Shown: positions 47,336 to 55,889 of the stretch, in pieces | How positions within the stretch are numbered: position 1 is the stretch's first letter | Layout of the letters: every line of letters starts with the position of its first letter | DNA from: Lachnospiraceae bacterium | GTDB taxonomy: Bacteria; Bacillota; Clostridia; Lachnospirales; Lachnospiraceae | Direction of reading: 5' to 3' | Length of the DNA stretch: 64,000 bases | NCBI GenBank assembly: GCA_910576385.1 | Contig: CAJTIR010000019.1 | Span: 1-64,000, forward strand | Translations under genes and position numbers: made by a program | The notes under the pieces: model-generated | Database searches by the model: none | What the model was told of the DNA's origin: nothing | Seen by the model: the letters and a program-made list of their open reading frames with translations, nothing else

Positions 47336-47375
47336 ATAGATGCAAGTATGAGAAAAAACACCGGAGGTGGAATCT

Positions 47376-48890
47376 TTGAACGAGAGAGAAGATTATCTGG
47401 ACAGATTATTGCGGGGGGTAGAAGAACCTGGCTCAGAGGAAGCACCAGGCGCGGAGGAGGATTTTTTCAGCGGTTTAGGCAGTGCATTTTCGGAAGAGCC
47501 AGAGGATGATTTCCTTCAGGCATTTGAAAAAAGTGTTTCCAATACATCCGATATGGGGTTGGATAGGGATTTTGATATGGGAGACATTGATCAGATTGTA
47601 AATAATGTCAAAAACGGCACTTTGGAAGATTTAGATCAATTCGGCACCCTGGACGATGGATTGGATTTATCAATTGATGAGTCTTTGCAGAATTATGCAG
47701 AGGAAGATACCGGATTTGATGATATTGGAACAGGGTATAAGGACGCAGAATCAGATTTTGTGGTAAATAATCTGGACGGAGAAGGAGATACAGCATATCA
47801 GCCAGGAGAGGCTAATCAGGAACTTTTGGATATGTTGTCTGGAATAGGGGAAGAACCTCCTGCAGAGGAGTTAGAATCGCAGGAGGATTCTTTTGCGATG
47901 GAAGAAGAGGCGCCATCAGAGGAGGAATCACTGGAAGCATCTTTGGATTTGGAGACGAATCCAGAGCCAGATCAGCCGATGCAAGTGGAGGATGCTGTAG
48001 AGAAACTGGCAAAGGAATTGGAAGGTCTGGGATTGGAGAATGATGAGCTTTCCATCTTGGACGAGGAGCCCAAAGAAGATCCTCAGGAGGAGTCTGAACA
48101 GGAAGAGACGAATGAAGAGAAGAAAGGGTTCTTTCAGCGGTTAGGACTGCTCCTGTTTGGGGAAGATCATGAGGAACCGGAAGAAGATCCTGCCACAAAG
48201 GAAGCGAATGCTGCGGCGGCTAAAGAGGCCAAGGAGCGCAAAAAGCAGGAGAAGAAGGAGAAACAGGAGCAGAAGAAGAAAGAAAAAGAAGAAAAGAAGG
48301 CTCAAAAGGAGAAGGAAAAGCAAGCAAAACCCAAGAAGGAAAAGAAACCAAAAGATCCAAATCCAGTTCCGAAAGGCAAACCACTTCCCAAGGGCCCAGT
48401 CGTCCTGATTATGTTGGTAGGCGTTTCTCTGGTGATTTTAATTAATCTTCTTACCAGTCAGGTGGGATATGCGATCAGTGTTTCCCAGGCAAAAGAATAT
48501 TATGAACAGGGAGATTATGTGGCGGCCTATGGTTGTTTTGAGCAGGGTAAGGCGAAAGCAGCAGATCAAGAGCTTTACGATAAGGCCAGACTTACCGCAT
48601 ATGTGCAGCAGCAGATTGATAGTTATCAGGTATATCAAAAGCGGGATATGTATCATGAGGCATTAAGTGCGTTAATTCTTGGTGTGGGACGATACGATAA
48701 AAATGCTTATGAAGCGGCAGCTACAGGGGCAGCGGTAGAGTATGAAAAGATGCTGGAAAAGATTGAAAAGTCGTTAAAGAAGCATTATGAGCTGACCTTA
48801 GATCAAGCAAGAGAATTGTATGATATTCGTGAGAAAGAAGATTATACGCTGAAATTGTATGAAATTATCGAGGACTTAGGACTTGAGTAG
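47376..48890 (+). CDS. Acidic/lysine-rich single-pass membrane protein, function unknown
   Basis: 504 residues of very biased composition. About 1-250 are strongly acidic (Glu/Asp with QEEPP-type stretches); about 255-320 is an alternating Lys/Glu coiled coil (EKKEKQEQKKKEKEEKK); one membrane helix lies at about 341-361 (VVLIMLVGVSLVILINLL); the last 140 residues are a helical domain with TPR-like spacing (AKEYYEQGDYVAAYGCFEQG). GGAGG (47363-47367) fits TTG 47376; GTG 47367 is too close. Its own promoter precedes it. It lies before hisH and ung without obvious link. No family is recognised; an anchored scaffold is one reading. Confidence 0.7.
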   Translation: MNEREDYLDRLLRGVEEPGSEEAPGAEEDFFSGLGSAFSEEPEDDFLQAFEKSVSNTSDMGLDRDFDMGDIDQIVNNVKNGTLEDLDQFGTLDDGLDLSIDESLQNYAEEDTGFDDIGTGYKDAESDFVVNNLDGEGDTAYQPGEANQELLDMLSGIGEEPPAEELESQEDSFAMEEEAPSEEESLEASLDLETNPEPDQPMQVEDAVEKLAKELEGLGLENDELSILDEEPKEDPQEESEQEETNEEKKGFFQRLGLLLFGEDHEEPEEDPATKEANAAAAKEAKERKKQEKKEKQEQKKKEKEEKKAQKEKEKQAKPKKEKKPKDPNPVPKGKPLPKGPVVLIMLVGVSLVILINLLTSQVGYAISVSQAKEYYEQGDYVAAYGCFEQGKAKAADQELYDKARLTAYVQQQIDSYQVYQKRDMYHEALSALILGVGRYDKNAYEAAATGAAVEYEKMLEKIEKSLKKHYELTLDQARELYDIREKEDYTLKLYEIIEDLGLE

Positions 48891-48907
48891 AAGACAGAGG
48901 TGACAGC

Positions 48908-49522
48908 ATGATTGCAGTGATTGATTATGGTGCCGGCAATTTGAAAAGTGTCCAGAAGGCGCTGAAATTTTTGGGTGAGGAGAGCTGTATCACTAGAGAT
49001 CACAGAGAAATACGCACTGCGGATCAGGTGATTCTTCCGGGAGTAGGTGCCTTTGGAGAAGCAATGGAACAATTGAGACGTTATGAGCTGGATCAGGTGA
49101 TCCATGAGGTTGTGGAGCAAGGAACCCCTTTTCTGGGAATTTGTCTGGGTCTTCAATTGTTGTTTGCAGGCAGTGAGGAGAACAATGGTGTGGAAGGGTT
49201 ACATATCTTGGAGGGAGAGATTGTAAGGATTCCAGATCAGCCTGGACTTAAAATTCCTCATATTGGCTGGAATTCTCTGCATTTACAGAATCAGGGGCGG
49301 CTCTTTGAAGGGATTGCGGAGGGCAGTTTTGTATATTTCGTACATTCCTATTACCTGAGAGCCAAAGACACAAGGATTGTGAAGGCATCTACAGAGTATA
49401 GTACACAGATACATGCTTCCGTCGAGCAAGGAAATGTATTTGCCTGTCAGTTCCACCCAGAGAAAAGCAGCAGTGTGGGGCTTAAGATTTTAGAGAATTT
49501 CGCAAAGATAGGGGAGGTGTAA
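48908..49522 (+). CDS. hisH: Imidazole glycerol phosphate synthase, glutaminase subunit
   Basis: Class I glutamine amidotransferase that supplies ammonia to HisF in histidine synthesis. The catalytic cysteine lies in GICLGLQLL, and the His-Glu pair in QFHPEKSSSVG; the N-terminus IDYGAGNLKSV is typical. 204 residues. AGAGGTG precedes ATG 48908. hisF follows after three bases. No other his genes are nearby, so this pair is separate from any main his operon. Confidence 0.97.
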   Translation: MIAVIDYGAGNLKSVQKALKFLGEESCITRDHREIRTADQVILPGVGAFGEAMEQLRRYELDQVIHEVVEQGTPFLGICLGLQLLFAGSEENNGVEGLHILEGEIVRIPDQPGLKIPHIGWNSLHLQNQGRLFEGIAEGSFVYFVHSYYLRAKDTRIVKASTEYSTQIHASVEQGNVFACQFHPEKSSSVGLKILENFAKIGEV

Positions 49523-49525
49523 CAG

Positions 49526-50287
49526 GTGTTTACAAAACGAATTATTCCCTGTCTGGATGTACATAACGGACGTGTGGTAAAAGGAGTAAATTTTGTCAAT
49601 CTGCGCGATGCCGGAGATCCGGTTGCTGTGGCGGCGGCCTATGATCAGGCTGGTGCAGATGAGGTGGTATTTTTGGATATCACGGCCTCTTCAGACGCCA
49701 GAGACACTGTGGTAGATATGGTGCGTCGGGTGGCGGAGACCGTATTTATCCCATTTACAGTAGGCGGCGGTATTCGTACGGTAGAAGATTTTAAACTGCT
49801 TCTAAGAGAAGGGGCAGATAAAATTTCCATCAATTCCTCAGCGATCAATACACCTGAACTTATCAGCGATGCAGCAGATAAATTCGGCAGCCAGTGTGTG
49901 GTGGTTGCCATTGATGCCAAGCGCAGAGCAGATTGCAGCGGTTGGAATGTATATAAGAACGGCGGCCGCATTGACACCGGAATAGATGCAGTGGAATGGG
50001 CGGTGCGCGCCAATCACATGGGCGCTGGCGAAATCTTGCTCACCAGTATGGACTGTGACGGAACAAAAGCGGGCTATGATTTGGAATTGACCAAAATGAT
50101 TGCAGACAATGTTTCTATTCCAGTCATTGCCTCTGGCGGCGCAGGGACGAAAGAACATTTTTATGAGGCATTGACAGAAGGCGGCGCGGAAGCTGCTTTG
50201 GCAGCCTCTTTGTTCCATTACAAGGAACTGGAAATATTAGATTTAAAACAATATCTGGCACAGAAAGGTGTTTCAGTGAGAATGTGA
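49526..50287 (+). CDS. hisF: Imidazole glycerol phosphate synthase, cyclase subunit
   Basis: TIM-barrel cyclase that uses HisH-derived ammonia to make imidazole glycerol phosphate and AICAR. The catalytic aspartates are in [13 protein letters not shown] (about residue 11) and VVAIDAKR (about 130). 253 residues, complete. It starts with GTG 49526, served by GGGGAGG at 49511-49517. It ends 27 bases before ung. Confidence 0.97.
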   Translation: MFTKRIIPCLDVHNGRVVKGVNFVNLRDAGDPVAVAAAYDQAGADEVVFLDITASSDARDTVVDMVRRVAETVFIPFTVGGGIRTVEDFKLLLREGADKISINSSAINTPELISDAADKFGSQCVVVAIDAKRRADCSGWNVYKNGGRIDTGIDAVEWAVRANHMGAGEILLTSMDCDGTKAGYDLELTKMIADNVSIPVIASGGAGTKEHFYEALTEGGAEAALAASLFHYKELEILDLKQYLAQKGVSVRM

Positions 50288-50314
50288 GAGACAAAAGAGA
50301 AAGGAGTATATTTT

Positions 50315-50992
50315 ATGGCAATGCTGCAAAATGATTGGTTAGAGGCGGTTGGAGGAGAATTTAAGAAACCATATTATACCGATCTTTATAAATTTGTAAA
50401 AGAGGAATATAGTAATGAGATCGTCTATCCTCCCTCGGATGATATTTTTAATGCCATGCATTTGACGCCGTTGAGTGAGGTTAAGGTCTTGATTTTAGGA
50501 CAAGATCCTTATCACAATCAGGGACAGGCACATGGTTTATGTTTTTCTGTGCAGCCGGATGTGGCAATTCCCCCTTCTTTAAAGAATATCTATAAGGAAT
50601 TACAGTCAGATCTCGGATGTGCAATTCCCAATAATGGTTATTTGGTGAAATGGGCCAAACAGGGAATATTAATGCTCAATACGGTGCTTACTGTGCGGGC
50701 ACATAAACCCCTTTCTCATCAGGGCAAAGGCTGGGAACAGTTTACAGACGCAATTATTGAGGCCGTAAATGCACAGGATCGCCCGATTGTCTATATGTTG
50801 TGGGGAAAACCGGCACAACGCAAGGCATCTATGCTCAACAATCCCAAACATTTGGTTCTGAAAGCTGCTCATCCGAGTCCTTTATCAGCATCCCACGGAT
50901 TTTTTGGATGTAAACATTTCAGTCAGGCCAATCAATTTCTGGAAGAGAATGGTATGCAGCCCATTGACTGGCAGATTGAAGATGTGCTATAA
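50315..50992 (+). CDS. ung: Uracil-DNA glycosylase
   Basis: Removes uracil from DNA as the first step of base excision repair. Family 1 motifs GQDPYHNQGQAHGL with the catalytic Asp, and HPSPLSASHGFFG with the catalytic His, are intact. 225 residues. AAAGGAG at 50300-50306 precedes ATG 50315. Its last codons overlap the promoter of the following small RNA (TATAAT covers the stop codon). Confidence 0.97.
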   Translation: MAMLQNDWLEAVGGEFKKPYYTDLYKFVKEEYSNEIVYPPSDDIFNAMHLTPLSEVKVLILGQDPYHNQGQAHGLCFSVQPDVAIPPSLKNIYKELQSDLGCAIPNNGYLVKWAKQGILMLNTVLTVRAHKPLSHQGKGWEQFTDAIIEAVNAQDRPIVYMLWGKPAQRKASMLNNPKHLVLKAAHPSPLSASHGFFGCKHFSQANQFLEENGMQPIDWQIEDVL

Positions 50993-50993
50993 T
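50964..50993 (+). promoter_or_regulatory. Strong promoter inside the end of ung, for the small RNA
   Basis: TTGACT (50964-50969), 18-base spacer, perfect TATAAT (50988-50993) with an extended TGC before it. The predicted start near 51000 coincides with the first base of the RNA closing stem. Confidence 0.8.
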
Positions 50994-50999
50994 TTGTAT

Positions 51000-51220
51000 A
51001 TGTTGTGAGCAGTGCCATATCACTATTCCATATATCACATTGGCAGGTGTAAAGTATAGAGAGGCAGACTCCGATCTATGCCTCCGGTAGATGACAGGCA
51101 TGCGGAGTTGTTGCCAGCAAAGCTGACACGCGCCGCTCAAAGAACATTTTGGGTTCTTATAGTTTTAGATGGCAAAGCAGATCCGGGAAACGTCAGTGAA
51201 CGGTTTCCCGGTTCTTTTTT
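51000..51220 (+). ncRNA. Structured small RNA, possibly 6S-like
   Basis: A 340-base gap between ung and the next gene holds no ORF but a well-bounded structured transcript. The 5' end ATGTT-g-TGAGCAGTGC (51000-51015) pairs with GCGCCGCTCA-aag-AACAT (51131-51148). Inside is a large asymmetric unpaired region, then a rod: GGCA/TGCC (51063/51112), ACTCCG/CGGAGT (51068/51103), ATGCCT/AGGCAT (51078/51096). A second hairpin, AGAAC-GTTCT, and a strong terminator (51183-51220) end it. A closing stem, an asymmetric bubble and a terminal rod is the layout of 6S RNA, which inhibits RNA polymerase; identity is inferred from shape, not from sequence match. It does not fit tmRNA, SRP RNA or RNase P. Confidence 0.55.
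51183..51220 (+). terminator. Terminator of the small RNA
   Basis: CCGGGAAAC (51183-51191) pairs perfectly with GTTTCCCGG (51203-51211), loop 11 bases, followed by TTCTTTTTT. Confidence 0.92.
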
Positions 51221-51333
51221 ATCATATAGGAACTTCCCTGAATTTTCTATATGGCTTAGAATGAAGTCTGCATAAATTTTTTGTAAATTGCTAATAACAT
51301 TTTTAAAAACCACCTTTACAGGAGAAGGATAAA

Positions 51334-52164
51334 ATGAGTATTATATTTGATAAAAAGCAACGACAGACAAATAAAGCAAAAGAACAGGATATGGAAAAGG
51401 AAAGGATGCAGGATAAGGTGCAAAAAGAAGATTTTTTATTGAATCAGATTGATGAATTTAAAGAGAAAGCAAAGCAGCTCCAAGGATTGTTGATGACGAA
51501 AGAAAGTAAAGTGGAAGAGCTTCAGAGTGTATTGGCGGAACGCGAAGAGAGAGCAAAACAGCTTCAAAGTGTGCTTGATCAGCATAAAAAAGAAGCTGAT
51601 AAGCTGATACAGGTTGTGCAGGCGCAGATCAATGCACTGATTGTCAGAGTGGACGATCAATTAAAGTCAATGGATGAAAATGTCAGCAGTGAGATTGATT
51701 CCCTGGACGAGCGGTTCAGTGAACAAGTATCAGAACTGAACAGTAATTCCAGACAACAGATGGCAGAGATAGACAAGCAGTTCCAATATTTTTCACAGGC
51801 GTCTGAGAAAAATTCACAAGAGCAGACAGAAGCAATCAAGGCTTCATTGGAGGAAATTTCCACGAAACTGGAGGATGCCATCAAAAATATGGAATCAATT
51901 GCAGAGCTTCCCCAAAAACAGGTGGAAGACAAACTGGATGTATTGAAGGCTGAGCTGGGTGAAAAAGTACACAGTGAGAATGTAAAGTGTTATCGTAATA
52001 TCCAGACTTTAGTGGAGGAATTGGAACAGAGGATGGACAGTAAAGATACGGGGGCACAGAGTTTGAATGCTATGAAAGGTTATTTTGGAGCTCTGATTCT
52101 GCTTTCAGTAGTCAATATAGCTGGATTGGCCGCAGTGATTGCCCGTATGTTTGGCTTCTTTTGA
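51334..52164 (+). CDS. Coiled-coil protein with C-terminal membrane anchor, function unknown
   Basis: 276 residues. Residues 1-35 are charged; about 30-235 is a nearly continuous coiled coil with internal repeats such as KQLQGLL, EELQSVLAERE and KQLQSVLDQ; the last 25 residues are hydrophobic (GALILLSVVNIAGLAAVIAR), making a tail anchor. AGGAGAAGG precedes ATG 51334. It resembles a tethering or spacer protein; no catalytic or binding motif is seen. The next gene begins 27 bases after its stop and may be co-transcribed. Confidence 0.7.
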   Translation: MSIIFDKKQRQTNKAKEQDMEKERMQDKVQKEDFLLNQIDEFKEKAKQLQGLLMTKESKVEELQSVLAEREERAKQLQSVLDQHKKEADKLIQVVQAQINALIVRVDDQLKSMDENVSSEIDSLDERFSEQVSELNSNSRQQMAEIDKQFQYFSQASEKNSQEQTEAIKASLEEISTKLEDAIKNMESIAELPQKQVEDKLDVLKAELGEKVHSENVKCYRNIQTLVEELEQRMDSKDTGAQSLNAMKGYFGALILLSVVNIAGLAAVIARMFGFF

Positions 52165-52190
52165 TTAGATCAAAATGCAGAGGGAATAAT

Positions 52191-53846
52191 ATGGAGCAGG
52201 AAAAGAAAGTATGGGTGATCGGTCACAAGAATCCAGATACAGATTCGATTTGTGGCGCGATTGCCTATGCGGATTTAAAAAATAAAACTGGTACGATGTC
52301 CTATGAGGCAAAAAGAGCCGGTCAGATCAACGAGGAGACTAAGTATGTGCTAGGATATTTTGATGTGGATTTGCCGGAATATGTAACAGATGTTGGAGCA
52401 CAAGTTAAGGATATAGAGATTCGCAAAACTCCTGGGGTAGGCAGCCATATTTCTCTGAAAACGGCCTGGGAAACCATGAAAGCACAGAATGTTGTCACTC
52501 TTCCAATTACGAGTCACAATGAAATTTTGGAGGGATTAATTATCACAGGAGATATTGCGACTTCCTATATGGATGTATATGATAATCGGATTCTTGCCAA
52601 AGCGCGGACGCAGTATAAAAATATTGCAGAGACTTTGGAGGGGGAAGTGCTTGCAGGAAATGCTCATGGATATTTTGTAAAAGGAAAAGTAGTTGCGGCC
52701 ACAGAAAGTCCAGAATTGATGGAAGAATATATTGAAGATGATGATATGGTGATTCTGGGCAATCGTTATGAGGTGCAGCTCTGTGCCATTGAGATGAACG
52801 CCAGTTGTATCATTGTCTGCTCTGATGCAAAAGTTTCCAAAACAATTCAGAAATTGGCAGAAGAAAGAGGCTGTATTATTATCACCACACCGTATGACAC
52901 TTACACAGTTTCTCGTCTGATCAACCAGAGTATGCCGGTGAAATATTTTATGCGGGAAGAAAATCTAGTTACTTTTGAATTGGAAGAGTATGTGGATGAT
53001 ATCCGTGAAGTAATGTCACAGGTGCGGCATCGGGATTTTCCTGTTTTGGATGAAAATGGAAAATATGTGGGAATGATTTCTCGCAGAAATTTGTTGAACA
53101 TGAAGCGCAAGCAAGTGATTTTGGTAGATCACAATGAGCGTACCCAGGCAGTGGACGGAATTGATGGGGCAGAGATTTTAGAGATTATTGATCATCACAG
53201 ACTGGGAAGTTTGGAGACGGTCTCGCCATTATTTTTCCGTAACCAGCCATTGGGGTGTACCTCCACGATTATCTATCAGATGTATTGGGAACAGGGAGTA
53301 AAAATTTCAAAGCAGATCGCAGGATTATTGTGTTCAGCTATTATTTCAGATACTTTGATGTTCCGTTCTCCTACTTGTACCCAGGCGGACCGCCAGGCAG
53401 CGGGAGTGCTCGCTGAGATTGCTGGTATTGACATAGAGGAACATGCCAAGAGAATGTTTCGCGCAGGGAGCAATTTTAGAGAAAAATCTCCAGAAGAAAT
53501 TTTTTACCAGGATTTTAAGACGTTCTATGCTGAAAAAAGAGAGTTTGGCGTAGGGCAGCTTAGCGCTATGAGCGAGGAGGAGCTGCAGGCAGTTTCAGTG
53601 AAATTAAAGCCATATTTGGCACAGGTACAAAAAGAACGAAAACTGGATATGATTTATGTGATGCTTACCAATATTTTGGAGGAGAATACAAATTTGATTT
53701 TTGTAGGAGAACAGGCAAAGGAGATTGCTGAGAGTGCATTTCATGGACATGCGGTTGATCAGGGAGAAAGCCTTTTGCTAAAAGGGGTAGTCTCCCGAAA
53801 GAAACAGTTAATTCCAGCTTTGATGCTGGCGTTACAGGAAAATTAG
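52191..53846 (+). CDS. Manganese-dependent inorganic pyrophosphatase with CBS and DRTGG inserts
   Basis: Family II (DHH) pyrophosphatase, 551 residues. The metal motifs GHKNPDTDSICGA (10-22) and IIDHHRLG, and the DHHA2-like C-terminus, are present. Between them are two CBS domains and a DRTGG domain (about 65-310), the arrangement of nucleotide-regulated clostridial enzymes: AMP/ADP inhibit and ATP or Ap4A activate members of this type. GAGGG at 52179-52183 sets ATG 52191; the frame opens at 52161. It removes pyrophosphate from biosynthetic reactions. Confidence 0.93.
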   Translation: MEQEKKVWVIGHKNPDTDSICGAIAYADLKNKTGTMSYEAKRAGQINEETKYVLGYFDVDLPEYVTDVGAQVKDIEIRKTPGVGSHISLKTAWETMKAQNVVTLPITSHNEILEGLIITGDIATSYMDVYDNRILAKARTQYKNIAETLEGEVLAGNAHGYFVKGKVVAATESPELMEEYIEDDDMVILGNRYEVQLCAIEMNASCIIVCSDAKVSKTIQKLAEERGCIIITTPYDTYTVSRLINQSMPVKYFMREENLVTFELEEYVDDIREVMSQVRHRDFPVLDENGKYVGMISRRNLLNMKRKQVILVDHNERTQAVDGIDGAEILEIIDHHRLGSLETVSPLFFRNQPLGCTSTIIYQMYWEQGVKISKQIAGLLCSAIISDTLMFRSPTCTQADRQAAGVLAEIAGIDIEEHAKRMFRAGSNFREKSPEEIFYQDFKTFYAEKREFGVGQLSAMSEEELQAVSVKLKPYLAQVQKERKLDMIYVMLTNILEENTNLIFVGEQAKEIAESAFHGHAVDQGESLLLKGVVSRKKQLIPALMLALQEN

Positions 53847-53848
53847 GG

Positions 53849-54577
53849 ATGCGGCAGAAAATGAAAAAGCAGCGAACAAATCAAAATCATTTACAACATG
53901 TGTCCGCCTGTCGCAAACAAGAGTGGAAGCCTGGGAATATGGTCTATCCTGTTCCAGCGGTGATGGTGACTGTGGCAGACAAAGAGGGAAGAGATAACAT
54001 TATCACAGTGGCTTGGACAGGTACAGTCTGTACCAATCCGCCGATGGTCTATATCTCTGTTCGTCCAGAGCGTTATTCTTATCATATAATCCAGGAAACA
54101 GGGGAGTTTGTAATTAATCTTACAACTAGAGAACTTGCATATGCCACAGATTATTGTGGGGTTACTTCTGGCAGACAGACAGATAAGTTTGAGACTTTGA
54201 AGTTGTCAAGACAGAAGGCATCCAAGGTAAATCCGCCGTTGATTGGGGAAAGTCCAGTCAATATCGAATGCAGGGTGACACAATGCTTAAAGCTTGGCTC
54301 ACATGATATGTTTTTGGCAGAGGTTGTGTCTGTCCATATCTCAGAACAGTATATGGATCTGAACGGAAAATTTCATCTGGAAAAGGCACAGCCTATGGTA
54401 TATTCTCACGGAGCTTATTATGGTCTAGATCATGTTTTGGGAACATTTGGATATAGTGTGCAAAAGGATTCCAGTTTCGCACACCGCAGGTCAAATAAGC
54501 CTTCTGAAAGTAAGAAACAGAAGAATAGAGAGAAAAAATCCAAAAACAGTGGAAGGCACAGAAAAAAGGTGCTATAA
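53849..54577 (+). CDS. Flavin reductase-like domain protein
   Basis: 242-residue flavoprotein of the flavin_reduct family (split-barrel FMN binding). Core phrases are VYPVPAVMVTVAD, TVAWTGTVCTNPPMVYISVRP and the typical ETGEFVINLTTRELA. The last 30 residues are a basic tail (SKKQKNREKKSKNSGRHRKK), unusual for the family and perhaps nucleic-acid binding. It begins two bases after the pyrophosphatase stop; ATG 53861 is an alternative start. Substrate is unknown. Confidence 0.88.
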   Translation: MRQKMKKQRTNQNHLQHVSACRKQEWKPGNMVYPVPAVMVTVADKEGRDNIITVAWTGTVCTNPPMVYISVRPERYSYHIIQETGEFVINLTTRELAYATDYCGVTSGRQTDKFETLKLSRQKASKVNPPLIGESPVNIECRVTQCLKLGSHDMFLAEVVSVHISEQYMDLNGKFHLEKAQPMVYSHGAYYGLDHVLGTFGYSVQKDSSFAHRRSNKPSESKKQKNREKKSKNSGRHRKKVL

Positions 54578-54609
54578 TAAATGTAAATATAAATGTAATA
54601 GAAGGGAAA

Positions 54610-55044
54610 GTGGTGAGAAGATTGGAAGAAGTAGCATTGTTTGATAATCTTAGATTCTGTACTGTATGCCACAGAACCCTGCCAGATACTTATGTAGGGG
54701 AATTGTGTCCTGCTTGTAAGGAAAACCAGTTATTTAGTGAAGTGAAGGAATATATTCGCTCTCGGGATGTGACAGAATATCAAGTAGCAGAACATTTTAA
54801 TATTCCAAGGATCCAGGTTAGAAAATGGATTGCAGAGGGAAGAATCGAATATAAGGAGAAAGAAGAAAAGATTGCAAATCTGCATTGTTCGGAATGTGGA
54901 GCAACAATCACTTTTGGGACGCTTTGCCAGAAGTGTTATCATGAAAAATATAATACGCATGCTGTCTACGCAGCCTTGAAAGATCCAGGTGATAAGAGTA
55001 AGATGCGTTTCTTGGAGAAGGATAATTCTTCCTCGGATAATTAA
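54610..55044 (+). CDS. Zinc-ribbon/helix-turn-helix protein (flagellar YvyF-like)
   Basis: 144 residues arranged as zinc ribbon, HTH, zinc ribbon. The first ribbon has CTVCHRTLP and CPACKE (C17/C20 and partners), the middle (about 50-82) is an HTH of the type TEYQVAEHFNIPRIQVRKWI, the last has CSECG and CQKCYHEKY. This layout matches the YvyF-like flagellar-operon proteins, regulators of uncertain target, although no flagellar genes are near. GAAGGG at 54601-54606 fits GTG 54613 slightly better than GTG 54610. It ends before the terminator at 55188. Confidence 0.7.
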   Translation: MVRRLEEVALFDNLRFCTVCHRTLPDTYVGELCPACKENQLFSEVKEYIRSRDVTEYQVAEHFNIPRIQVRKWIAEGRIEYKEKEEKIANLHCSECGATITFGTLCQKCYHEKYNTHAVYAALKDPGDKSKMRFLEKDNSSSDN

Positions 55045-55367
55045 GGGGGCAAAAGAACATATAGTTCAGAACATTTGTTATCAAATTTACATATTTTATG
55101 TTATCATTTTATGGTCATAATTGGATGTTTTGGAGATATGAAAGGAAGATTGTGCTATATTGAAAATAAGGAATGAATAGGGTATTGAGACTGTCTGTGC
55201 TAATTAAATTTAGTGCGGCAGTCTTTTTATATTTGAGATAGAGCGTCAAAGGTTTGGATTATTCATCTGATATACAGAAATCCCACAGAGTGAGATTTCT
55301 GTACATAATATTTATGTCTTTGTCTAATAAAAAATGTGTAACCTATGAACGTCTAAAAATAGTTCCT
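55045..55367. other. Intergenic region between convergent genes
   Basis: About 320 bases, very AT-rich. It contains the terminator at 55188-55231 and a perfect 9-bp hairpin ACAGAAATC / GATTTCTGT (55274-55282 and 55294-55302) downstream of the minus-strand DUF4364 gene. No gene is seen. Confidence 0.5.
55188..55231 (+). terminator. Terminator after the zinc-ribbon protein gene
   Basis: AGACTG (55188-55193) pairs with CAGTCT (55219-55224), with inner CTAA/TTAG pairs, followed by TTTTTAT. Confidence 0.7.
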
Positions 55368-55883
55368 TTATCTAATCAGCAAATCCATCAAATAAGTATA
55401 GACCTCTTCGCTCTGTTTCTGCCAATTGGCACAGACAGCTTCGGCCTGTTCCTTGGTATTGACTGTGATCGTAAGATCAACCAGGGAGCGGTCTTTTTCT
55501 CGAATTTGGCAACGTGCCGCAAATTCCTGAGAGGTAGTTTTATAATAATCTGCAACAATGGAGATTTCTTGTTTTAATTCTATTTTATTTTCTGCAAAAT
55601 AGGTGAGCACATCAGATTTGATCGCCGCAGATATTTTATCAGGAAAATATGACAAAGTTTCTTTACCTGCATCGGTGATGTAATAGTGAGTGTTGTTATG
55701 TGTGGATTCTGTGCGAATCAGCTCAGAGCTGATTAGTTCGCTGATTGTCTGCTGAATGGTAAAATAAGTAGTATATTCCTTGTCCAGCACAAAATTAGAA
55801 ATTTGTGTGTTTGTCAGAGGAAAATCTACATGGTCTAACATATACAATACAAGTAATTTGTATTGAGTCAGGGCTTCCGCCAT
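55368..55883 (-). CDS. DUF4364 family protein
   Basis: 171-residue protein of the DUF4364 family. The N-terminal 85 residues look like a winged helix (NTQISNFVLDKEYTTYFTIQ), the remainder is a mixed alpha/beta domain. It may be a transcription regulator, but no target is known. It lies six bases after the radical SAM gene on the same strand and shares a transcript with it and the malic enzyme gene. Confidence 0.85.
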   Translation of the reverse strand: MAEALTQYKLLVLYMLDHVDFPLTNTQISNFVLDKEYTTYFTIQQTISELISSELIRTESTHNNTHYYITDAGKETLSYFPDKISAAIKSDVLTYFAENKIELKQEISIVADYYKTTSQEFAARCQIREKDRSLVDLTITVNTKEQAEAVCANWQKQSEEVYTYLMDLLIR

Positions 55884-55889
55884 AGGTAG

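Noticed and set aside
51000-51220. tmRNA, SRP RNA or a riboswitch
   Set aside because: No tRNA-like ends or tag frame, no conserved SRP apical loop, no known riboswitch consensus, and a full terminator separates it from the next gene.
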